Position numbers and translations under genes: made by a program. The notes beneath the pieces were generated by a model. That model did not search any database. It saw only the letters and a list, made by a program, of their open reading frames with translations, and was not told where the DNA came from. A DNA stretch of 64,000 nucleotides from Terebella lapidaria (Eukaryota > Annelida > Polychaeta > Terebellida > Terebellidae), in the NCBI GenBank assembly GCA_949152475.1, contig OX424569.1, positions 23,357,950 through 23,421,949 of the forward strand, written 5' to 3'. This document shows positions 48,933-59,356 of this stretch, one piece after another (position 1 is the first letter of the stretch; each line of letters opens with the position of its first letter).

Positions 48933-49032
48933 TTCCTCACACCCTCTATCACAAACTCCACATCGAATGGGTTCCAGCAAATCTGTCCATTTTCATCACC
49001 GTGTATTGTCCCATGTTTGGAACATGAACTAC
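48933..49032 (-). promoter_or_regulatory. DENND3 5' leader with a short upstream ORF
   Basis: A splice acceptor (TTTATGTAG) ends at 49033, so the start exon probably begins at 49032 and an untranslated first exon lies further out. A 15-codon upstream ORF runs from the ATG at 48996-48994 to TGA 48951-48949, ending 16 nt before the main ATG. No core promoter was located with confidence. Confidence 0.5.
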
Positions 49033-49599
49033 CTACATAAAACAACAAAATTGATAAATATTTTTTTTTTAAAAACTTAATAACACATACATGTGTACTC
49101 CTACACTGTATGACAGCATGTAGTAATGTGTATTAAAAATGGGCCTATACTATAGCATTATTATCATCAGCAGCATGTCACGACACAAGATAAGTCCTGT
49201 GACTGCTATTGATCTCTACTAGATCTAGTCTGCGTGTCGCTTCACGAATTAAAACAGCTACATTCAGCTCAATAACGGGCTTCTAATTTGAAACATATCA
49301 CGAAACAACATGATTGACATAGATCAGAATGAATACCGAGAAAATGAGCAGGATTTCCGCTGTTCTGAATTTTAAGTATTTTCCGCGAAAGGTTTCGGTT
49401 TCGGTAATACATTGATAAAGTCTAAATACCGACCGACTCTGGAAATGACAACAATTTCCATTTCACGGAAGCTCCGAAATATTCTAAGCTCTGGAAGGAA
49501 AATAACATGGTAAAAATATACACATACGAGATATCACAGAACCATGGCATGTGTCTATTGTAAGCATGTTTTTCGATACTTGCTACCCCCCCCCCCACC

Positions 49600-49678
49600 C
49601 CTAGCCCCACTATTGGTCAATGTTGACAGTCTGTCACAGTCGAAAGACTGTATAAAACATTGGCCAATAGTGGGGCTA
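49600..49678. promoter_or_regulatory. Hairpin with paired CCAAT-type boxes upstream of DENND3
   Basis: AGCCCCACTATTGGTCAATG and CATTGGCCAATAGTGGGGCT form an almost perfect stem with a further CAGTCT/AGACTG pairing and a loop. The arms contain ATTGG/CCAAT boxes and a GTATAAAAC TATA-like string lies between. It could be a promoter element or a tiny foldback MITE; undecided. A poly-C tract adjoins it. Confidence 0.5.
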
Positions 49679-50732
49679 CCCCACCCCCGTGGTCTGACGG
49701 ATGGCTATAAATACATTGTACTTTGACCTTTCATTTTGTATTTTCCGTTGAAAGCATTCAAGACAAATTACAAATGTGTGAGGGACGACTACCTTCTCCA
49801 TATAAACTACAATTTACGGCGGAAAAACCCCAATATATCTCAAATACCGGAATATGCATCGGTATTGGCAATTCGTATTAGACGAATAAGCATTAAATAT
49901 TTCAATTGCATTGTTCAATAGCCAGAGGCTAGTCGTGGTGCTATCCAATAAAAGATAAATAAAAAAATATTAGCGAAAGAAAGAAAGACAAAAAAATAAC
50001 AATTGAAAAAAATATGAATGAATATACATAATAGCTCAAATCAACACGAAACAATTAACACAAACATCAAACAACATATCATATGCATGCTAAATGCAAT
50101 ATACAATGAGTCCGCTCCAAACAGTGAGGTAAGGAGGGATCAAAGTGTTTTATTTGAATAAATCACTGTATCAACATAAAGAGCTTTAAAATGACATATT
50201 CGATAGAGTAACTGATCAGCACCCTAAAACTGAAAAGAAAACTAGATATTAAAGCCTAAAGACTTTGTGGCACCCCCAAAAAGAAAGGAAATTGCCACTA
50301 AATTGCCACGAAATTGCCGATAAAATATATCGTCGCTATTGGCGTCATTGGCGTGTGCGACAGTAGTATGCCAGAGAATTTACCGTCGGTATTGACGTCA
50401 TTGGCATGCCACAAAATATACCTTCGCTATCGGCGTCATTGACGTTAAATACAGTAGTATGCCAGATAATTTACGGCCAATATTGACGTCATTGGCATGT
50501 TCCACAGTAGTACGCCAGAAAACTTACCGTCGGTATTAGCGTCATTGTCTTGTCCCATAGTACATTAGCATTCGACCTGACATGGAAATCGGGGAAAATT
50601 TCGCGTAAATTACCACGAAGGGGTAACCCAAGTATAGTTAAATAAAAAAGTAAATTGCAAATTAAAAAAAGGCAAATTGTTGATTCTGGAAATGTGAATT
50701 CATAAATAGAAGAAAGTAAATTGCAAATCAAA

Positions 50733-52290
50733 AATTAGGCCAAGGGTCAAAGATATGTTACGTCATGTCGGTTTCTTCAGGGCGGCGCTAGGCTCACGCC
50801 CAAATTACATGGCATTATTATGGCCATCACTACAATATCCATTCACCACCCTTCTGCCAAGCTGGTGGACCGCGGTGGCGGGCTGGCCTATCTGGCGTGG
50901 TGACCGGAGTAGCAACGTGATTCACCGGAGTGACGTCTCGTGGACCAAGAGGTGCGGTGAGTAGGTTCGGAGGGGCCTCAGATGTGTTCTCCTGGTGGTC
51001 TTCCTCTTCAGATGACTCAGAGGTGTCTGAACATGGTTCCAAGCCCCGGATCGGGCCAGTGGGGTTTGGGAGAGTGGTGGTGGGGACTGGATAGCAATCG
51101 CTGAGACGTACCTCATACTTTTGCGAGCGGTACTGAGAATTGGTACTGAGCGGTTGGTGAATTTCTGAAGCATGCAATGATCACCAGACACACAAGTCAC
51201 GAGATAGCGGTCACGGGCTTTGGTTTTGTCACGATCTGAATGTAAGTAGACGAGTATGCCAACACAAATATCGTTGTGTTCAGGTGGACGACCACGAGCC
51301 TTTGACCTGGAACTGGGACCATGGTTGGCATTGCGATGACGTTTCTTGCTGTATCGAATAGAGGTAGTTGTTCGCCTGTTATTCGATTGCGCTGCGTCCA
51401 GAGCTCATGAGCAGACAAATAACCAAATCTGATCCTGGAATTCAAATTTGCTGTTGCCAGCGCAAGTGCGATACGTGAGATGGGACCACCTTCAGGTGAC
51501 AGGTGAAGTATTTCTAGGCCAAGTTCTCTAATAGCGCCTTCTGCAACTGGATTTGTATTCACATTTTTACGCAGTCCGACTTCTATACGAATGTTTTGTT
51601 TCAGCAACACTGGATCCTGGACAAGAGCCTGGAACGCTGGCGCAGGATCCACACGAATGAGGATACCAGTATTACCAGGTCGTTGGAAATCAACACAGCA
51701 CACCAGGAGGGCTTCACGTAGATCTGAATGACGTTCGGATGAGATGATGACTGTGCGGGTGTAAGACGTGACTGTTGCTCGCATAACAAAATTCAGCTGT
51801 CTGTAACGACGCATGACATCAGCAGAGAATGAAATGCCGACTGCTTTAGGTCGGTCAGATGTGGATTGAGTAGTGAATTGGGCAGGTAAGTCCTTGAGTG
51901 AGGAACAATGGTGACAGGCCGATGTGACAGCTGTGAGAGCTCGTTCTAGGTCAAGGGCGTAAATTGTTACACTGATCTTATTGTCAAAACATGTTCAGAA
52001 CAGTTTCTGTAGGGACTATAATCTGATAATACGAAATCAAATTACACATCACAAAGGTACATAAGGAGAATCATATACATGATTTTGAGAAAAACTGTCT
52101 GAATAGATTTAGAGAAAATGACCACCAAACACAAAATTCATCGGTTTTTCGACAAAAAAAAAAGTCGTTTTGACCTTCCAAGGTCATTGAAGGTCAAATT
52201 CAAGGTCATTGATCACTCAAACCGCAATATATGATTTCCCATTTGAATGTGCCAATACTTAGGCTCTATCTTGAAGTCTTCTATAGTATG
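50733..52290 (+). mobile_element. Repeat family A, copy 5 (truncated, interrupted)
   Basis: Left end AATTAGGCCAAGGGTCAAAG (50733-50752) then ATGTTAC; after the 50762-51965 insertion it resumes with ACACATCACAAAGGTACATA, TCAAGGTCATT and TATATGATTTCCCATTTGAA, matching copy 2 (about 12440-12650). The right end is lost near 52290. Confidence 0.65.
50762..51965 (-). mobile_element. Retroelement pol fragment with integrase domain
   Basis: Flanked by GTTAC on both sides (50757-50761, 51966-51970). The minus frame 51814-51197 has DPAPAFQALVQDP and NTNPVAEGAIRELG, about 35 residues apart, matching the D-x35-E integrase catalytic core, then LALATANLNSRIRFGYLSAH. A second frame (51177-50830) ends RHRGPPAWQKGGEWIL, typical of a pol C-terminus. 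Frames are broken between them, and no LTRs are seen. I favour an LTR-retrotransposon fragment; family unresolved. Confidence 0.7.
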
Positions 52291-52629
52291 AGTTTACGGT
52301 CTCACCGGTCCTCCATGTTTGTAGTCGGTGTTGAGGGAAGAGCAGCGATGGGACCGCGAAAAATAAACGAACACAAAACTCACTCTCACAGGCTCATATT
52401 TACGAGATATTTGCTGACGATGTCGAGGATCATGATGGGTTTCAGTATTATAAATGTTTTGTCCGCTTATGCGATGCACAAATCAGGTAGTACCTAATAA
52501 AGCTCCATCAAAATTGTGGTGAGCGATAATGAGTGAATCTTTCAGTATAAATAGAAAATAGAAGTCGGAAATTTGCTGGAAGGTTTTGATTTGATTTATG
52601 TTGGTACCATACTATATATATAGGCCTTA

Positions 52630-52788
52630 TCGTGAAATAGGTCCCGCTTATTTCGTACGTTATGATCCACCCCCACCACCACCCTCCAGGATTCTCCAAG
52701 ATTATAGAAGTTGACTGAATACATTAAAATGGTGTTACTGTTTTAACTGAATAAGCCTTGTCATAATGTAGCGGGACCTATTTCACGA
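52630..52788. mobile_element. Short foldback MITE
   Basis: TCGTGAAATAGGTCCCGCT (52630-52648) and its exact inverse AGCGGGACCTATTTCACGA (52770-52788) enclose about 120 bp. Confidence 0.8.
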
Positions 52789-53507
52789 GAATGCCGATCT
52801 ATATGATGATAAAAGTAGATCTACATAAAATATAGGCCCTACTGAGACAGCAAGAAAGTAAGTTCCCAATAGTTCCCAATAGACGCACAGTGAACCAGTG
52901 CAAGGCAAGGTGTGCATGTAATCTGGTAATGAGCTGTATATTTATTATTGTGGTTGAGAGATCCAGTAAACTAACACTAAAATCTGCCTAGTATTATTAA
53001 TTTATTATTAACTGTCCTGGTGAGGTCAAGCTGCAGGGTCAATAAAAACTACAAGGCCCATAAAATCCCTATCCACTACTCATAAAAATTCTATGTAAAA
53101 CTGTAGAATGATGCTATGAATTAGTGATGCTGTTGGTCGGAGATAACTATCCCTGAAATGATCCAGAGAACAGGGCATTTTGTCTGCTCCACAATTCAAT
53201 TGAGAAGTACTAGTCCATATTCATATTTTAAGAGTTTTTGTACTGATAAATAGAACTTGGAAGTATTAAAAGTGTATGTTTAACTTGAAAATATTAAAAT
53301 GTATGTTTGTGTTCTCTGAAAATATTTGTGTGTGTAAGAGACTCTCCCTCAGAAGGGGGATACTCTTCTGTTAGATAGTGAGCTTCTATTGGAAACTATA
53401 CTGTATACCTTCCTGTGTGTATGTTATTCAACCATTTCAACCAGGTTTGCAGATCACACTACATGTACAAACGATCGACCTCATTGCAGGTTTAGATCAC
53501 AGATGTC

Positions 53508-55945
53508 ATGTTATCTTTTGCAGGGCTAGTGGACACTGGATGGCATTGTCCTGTTGTGGAGGACGACAAGCATAGACCACCTGTTAGCATGATGGAGGTG
53601 CTGCTGGCTTCACTTCCATGTTGGGGCATGACTTACCTTACAAACGCCGAGTTGAATGCACCAAGACGTTTGTGCCAGCAACACCTGGAGCTTACTAGGT
53701 TTATTCTTATTGTGAACAAAATAGCATCTTTTGTGTTCCTTGGTCTGGATCTGATCCTGGTTGGTTTGTATGCTGTGTTTTCTGCAGTCGATTCACTAAG
53801 TCAAAGGATAATAGCGACATGTCGGGAACGTTTTCACGCATATGAATATAATCATGTGTCTAATACAATACCGAGACTTAGGAACTATGTGAGGAATCTG
53901 AAAGATGAAGAGTGCTTGACAATTGGCTCCATCATCATTGCAGCCTTGGTGTTAACACTTCTCATCAAATATATAGTGCAATTTTTTCCTGTAAATGGCA
54001 AAGTGGACAGAACTATATGCAAACAAACCCAGGAAAAACAACTTTCTACAAAGAAAACATCCAACATACTCAAGCATGGATCAACAGAGCAGCTCCATCG
54101 AGCACACAAGACACGGATTCCCCTCAAGCGTACAACGTTTGTCGTCCTTTGTGTGACCATCCTTCTAAGCATCCCGTGGGAGTTCGCTCGGATTTACCAG
54201 GAACAGTGGGCCAAGAGAGCCGCCATCACAGCCAAGGCATGATTTGTTCTTTTCATAAACAGCTAATGAATCTAACTAATACTTGTGAAAAATGATTTGA
54301 TGAAAGGAACTCTTCTAAATTCTCATTAAAGCAGCTGCCTTCGAATGTATGCAATATTTTCTTCAAAACTAAATCTTAGTGCCACACATCTAATACAAGA
54401 TAATAAAACATGTGCACACTGATTTTGACGATTACACTGTGTCCGAGTTGTTTTTTCATCCGATTTAACACACATTTTATGCCAGTTTTGTTTATAAACA
54501 AACGAAGTGTTTCCATCAAACTCGAATGTAAACAAATGCCCAAATTGGCCCTAAAATTCCCCATTGAGTACATTTTCCAGTTTGTATCTGCGAACCTGGT
54601 GTTGTTGTGAGAAAATAATTAGTGATATACCGTTTTGCATGTGGAATTGTCATTCCATCTTGCATTTTCACGCTTTGTTAACATCTGCGTGTGATGGATA
54701 CAGTTATTTTGTTTATATACAATACTGGCATAAAATGTGTGTTAAATCAGATGAAAAGACAACTCGGATGGAGTGTAATCGTCGAAATCAGCGTGCACAT
54801 GTTTTATTATCTTGTATTAGATGTGTTGCACTAAGCTTTAGTTTTGAAGAAAATATTGCATACATTCGAAGGCAGCTGCTTTAAACTTATTTTCTTATTA
54901 CTATTCTTAATATTCTTAAACTCTTATTCCATGTTTTTTTTTTATTCTGGAAGACTAAGATAATTCCATAGGAAGTTTGTCATGAAGATTTTCAATCATA
55001 TATTGTGATTTCATGCACGTGCTAAATGAATCGTGTTGGTTTGCCCGTGACAGGGAGTACCGCCGGAGTGTGTGGGTGAACAGACCAGTCTGTGGCAGAG
55101 CCTCAAGGTGTGGGCGATGTGGCAGTTCTCCTGGGCTGATGATCAATGTCAGGTGTATCACACAGCAGTCCTCGTCAATCCACTGCTAGAGGTCACTCCC
55201 ACGCTGGTACGTGGTATTCAACGTAGATATGTCTCGAATTCACTGTTTTCATGTTGTCATACGCATGTACACCTATAACAACATACAGTTATAGACAATG
55301 AATTATTGGTATCAAACACTACCAGAAGCCTATATCGGTTTCTGATATTAAACAGACCAGCTAATTCGTTTATTTAGACATATACACCAGACGCTGTTTC
55401 TGTTATCTACATGTACTCTGTTTTGTGTCGTGTTCTAGGTTCTGACTTCGCTGCTCACTCGATGCGTGACAACTCCCATTCAAGGCATTTTCCACACACT
55501 CGGGATGAGTTTCCGTCTACTGCTCAAGGAAATACCTGGTCATTGGCAGCCGGTTGTCATGGCAACAGTTGTCATGGTGTTCATTCTCTTGGTCCTCATT
55601 GGCTGCAAGTACAGATTGTCTGTACCTTTGTTTTTACGGGTCGAACCCGCCAATAAACAGGACCAAAAAAAACCAGAGACAAATAGCAAAGCAGAGAGAG
55701 TGTGCAGCAAGTCAAAAACGGGGAAGGTTGCCACTTCTCGTGACAATATGCAGCACCCTATGCTGTGTTTGAATAAGAAACAAGATCACCAATCAAGCAT
55801 CAAGGAAAAATTCGGAGATTCGCATTTGAGAGCCAATCATACATTCGTCGGTCCAGACAAGTGTAATGTTTACAATGATACTGCAAATACATCTTTAGAT
55901 CCTTGCTATGAACAGTGCAGTCAAACCAGTGAATGGGATTTCTAG
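53508..55945 (+). CDS. CLCC1: CLCC1-like chloride channel protein, three exons visible
   Basis: Mammalian CLCC1 is an ER/nuclear-envelope anion channel. Exons: 53508 or 53524-54236, 55054-55206, 55439-55945 (stop TAG). The C-terminal half aligns with human CLCC1: ADDQCQVYHTAVLVNPLLEV against DDPCQKYYELLLVNP, then TTPIQGIFHTLGMSF and LLLKEIPGHWQPVVM against the family's TEPLKHIGKG...ALMKEIPALL. Counting from 53508 (462 aa), hydrophobic segments lie at about 65-92, 137-160, 209-224 and 333-350. The tail is hydrophilic and lysine-rich. The start is unsure: ATG 53508 follows an in-frame TAG, but a good acceptor (CTTTTGCAG, 53515-53523) suggests an upstream exon with the signal peptide that I could not find. 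Intron 54237-55053 would use a GC donor (AAG|GCATGA). Intron 2 is GT-AG. The N-terminal part is divergent, so a paralogue is possible. Confidence 0.82.
54330..54880. mobile_element. Foldback MITE with TTAA duplication in a CLCC1 intron
   Basis: AGCAGCTGCCTTCGAATGTA at the left and its inverse at the right continue as near-identical arms of about 155 bp. Both ends abut TTAA (54326-54329, 54881-54884), the piggyBac/Kolobok-type target. Mirror-image open frames on the two strands are not genes. Confidence 0.88.
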
Positions 55946-56182
55946 CTGAGTAGCATTACCCTGGCTATAGGCATGCAGTTGTGCACAATTGTGATAATGT
56001 GTGAGATAAACAACTAGATCATCTAGATGTTATGTTAGTGTGTGTAATCATCCGTATATGTTCCAAAATATGTTCCATATTTTGCCACATTTCCAGAACC
56101 TAAAGAATTTAACTACTTGTTCCATATTGCATCTGTGGCTATTACCATGCAATTTATCCTGATACAAGAAACACAATGAACT

Positions 56183-56188
56183 AATAAA
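56183..56188 (+). terminator. Candidate CLCC1-like polyadenylation signal
   Basis: AATAAA 238 nt after the stop codon, the first canonical signal downstream. Confidence 0.6.
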
Positions 56189-56910
56189 ATTTGTGAAAAC
56201 TGTGTTCTTATAGACAATTTAATCGGAATAAACATTTTGCAAGAAAAGGAGCAGCATCACATCTAGTACACTGTATACATACACCGATTCATCATTTATT
56301 ACATGTTTCACTACAAATAGATTAATTATTGCCTTTTTCATATTCACCTCATTGACTTTTCAAACAGTTAAGACCAGTCTTGCGTTCAGTGAAGAGAACG
56401 TTCTGTAGCGCTACAGGATGGAAGTAGGGATTTCTATTGTTCTTTCATGGCAATGGTGAACTGTTGCAAAACGTTTTCTGTCACTGAACGCAAGGCTGGC
56501 TTTGAAAACATTACGTGATCACAAACGACTGATCGACAAATTTGAATACATACAATCAACAAAGCTTAGTCATCATGGTCACTCATCCATGACCAATAAT
56601 GTGTAGGTTCATTTCGGTACTGAAAATATCTTTGATACTACTTCATGAAAACATTGACAACATGTCTACACTACAGAGTAGCTAATGTATAATGCATTCT
56701 TTGTTATTCATTGTGATAATATAGGCAACATAATCAGTTGCATGTCTTGTCAACCAGTTATTTTGTATACAGTCAATTTGCAGCCCAATGTAATGTTATA
56801 GCTATTAGGTTGTGATGTTTGGGACTCTACTGTGTGAAGAGCCCAGTCATGGAACTTTATAGTAGTGAACATTTGAAAGCAAACATCTTGGTGTCTGGTA
56901 AAAAAAACAA
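56189..56910. other. Intergenic, one inverted repeat, no gene seen
   Basis: CAGTCTTGCGTTCAGTGA (about 56373) and TCACTGAACGCAAGGCTG (about 56480) are inverted and enclose about 110 bp, probably a small MITE with arms also sharing AGAACGTT/AACGTTTTCT. Otherwise AT-rich unique sequence. Confidence 0.55.
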
Positions 56911-59117
56911 AAATTAGCCCAAGGGCTAAGAAAGGTTACCGGACAATATATATTTCAGATATTAGTATTTTGTCCCGTGACCTTCAAAAAACGTCATTGG
57001 TCAATTCAAGGACACGATAATATTCGGCATATGTCATTTCTAGTATGTCCACAATTAATTCCTAAGCTGTGAAGTCAATAATAAGCGAGATATTAGCCAT
57101 TATGTCCTGTGACCTTGAAAATGAGGTCAAAGGTCGAATTCAAGGTCATAGCAATATTCAGCATATATCATTTCCTATATGTTCATAATTGATTCCTAAG
57201 CTGTAAAGTCCATAATGAGCAAGCCATTAGCCATTTTGTCCTGTGACCTTGGAAATTAGGTCATAGGTGAAGTTCAAGGTCATGACAATGTTCAGAATAT
57301 ATCATTTTCTATATGTCCCCAATTGATTGCTAAGCTGTAAAGTCGATAAAAAGCGAGATATTACCCATTTCGTTCTCTGACCTTGAAAATGAGGTCAAAG
57401 GTCAAAATTCAAGGTCATTGCAATATTCAGCATATATCATTTCCTATATGTTCATAATTGATTCCTAAGCTGTAAAATCGATAATAAGCGAGATATTAGC
57501 TATTTTGTCCTGCGACCTTGAAAAGGAGGTCAAGGTCAAATTCAAGGTCATAGCAATATTCAGCATATATCATTTCCTATATGTTCACAATTGATTGCTA
57601 AGCTGTAAAGTGGATAAAAAGCGAGATATCAGCCATTTTGTCCTGTGATCCTGAAAATGAGGTCAAAAGTCAAATTGATAGTCTCGATATTAATCTGCAT
57701 ATATCATTTCCTATATGTCCACAATTGCTCCCTAAGCTGTAGAATCGATAATAAATGAGATATTAGCCATTTTGTCCTGTGACTTTGAAAATGAGATCAA
57801 AGGTCAAATTCAAGGTCATGACAATAATCATTTCCTATAAGTTCATAATTGATTCCTACACTGTAAAGTCAATAATAAGCGAGATATTAGCCATTTTGTG
57901 CTCTGACCTTGAAACTGAGGTCAGAAGTCAAATTCAAGGTCACGAGAATATTCAGCATATATCATTTCCTATATATCCACAATTGATCCCTAAGCTGTAA
58001 AATCGATAATAAGGGAGATATTAGCCATTCTGTGGTGTGACCTTGAAAATGAGGTCAAAGGTCAAATTCAAGGTCATCAGAATATTCGGCATATATCATT
58101 TCCTATATGTCCACAATTGGTTCCTAAGCTGTAAAGTCGTTAATAAGCAAGATATTAGACATTTTGTGCTCTGACCTTGAAACCGAGGTCAGAGGTCAAA
58201 TTCAAGACCCTGAGAATATTCAGCATATATCATTTCCTATATGTCCACAATTGATTCCTAGTCTCTAATCTCAATATTAGGTGAGATATTAGGCTTAATG
58301 TGTCCCATTGTAAAGCATAGGAGAATTTAACATGGGAAAGTCCCATTTGGGCCGAGTTTGGGCCCAAAATGGCCCACTTCGAGCGATTCAAGGGCAACGA
58401 AATTTATACGTGTCACAGGGGTACATATGAGGAGTGTTATGCATTGATAAGAAAAATAGTTACTGAACTGATTCTGAGAAAACGACCGTCAAAGTCCAAA
58501 ATTGGCCATTTTTCGACGAAAATGGCCCTCTGACCTTGAAACCGAGGTCAGAGGTCAAATTCAAGGTCACCAGAATATTCAGGATATATCATTTCCTATA
58601 TATGCACAATTGATTCTTAGTCTCTAATCTCAATATTAAGTGAGATATTAGGCTTAATTGTGTCCCATTATAAAGCATAGGAGAATTTAACATGGGAGAG
58701 TCCCATTTGGGCCGAGTTTGGGCCCAAAATGGCCCACTTCGAGCGATTCAAGGGCAACGAAATTTATACATGTCACAGGGGCACATAGGAGGAGTGTTAT
58801 GCATCAATAAGAAAAAAAGTTACTGATAAGATTTTGAGAAAATGACTGTCAAAGTCCAAAATTGGCCATTTTTCGACGAAAACGGCCGCCATTTTGAAAA
58901 AAATTGGAAAATCAGAAAACTAAAAAAAGACTTTCCTGGAAATATTTTTAGGTATTTTTGTGCAAAATTTCAGAAATATTCCATCATAAACTTTAAAGAT
59001 AAAAATGTGAACGGACGGACGGACGGACGGACGGACGGACGGACGGACGGACGCCGGACGCCGGACGCAACGCCATGGCAATAGGTTATCAGACCAAAGG
59101 TCCGGTAACCTAAAAAC
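56911..59117 (+). mobile_element. Repeat family A, copy 6, full length
   Basis: The most complete copy. Left hairpin TTAGCCCAAGGGCTAA then AGGTTACCGGACAA; about ten core units of 130-137 bp (56950-58260); two right-hand modules (CCCATTTGGGCCGAGTTTGG ... TTGGCCATTTTTCGACGAAA); a run of about nine GGAC units (59011-59056); then GGTTATCAGACC-AAA-GGTCCGGTAACC as terminal hairpin. Confidence 0.92.
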
Positions 59118-59356
59118 AAATCAGGATTGCCAAACCACAAGACTAATGTGTTTCCAGTCAGCTGCTTAGATATCAAAGAACAGATCAGTATTTTTAACAC
59201 ATTTACATCTTTTTTTTTTTGCAAATATTTTTGTGATGCTAAATGATTTCGTATTACATGTATAACTACACATGTCAAATGGCAGTTTCCAAACAAGTTT
59301 CATGCGTTCAGAATGAACATTCGAATTGGCAATTTACCCCAATCCTAACTTTAGCC

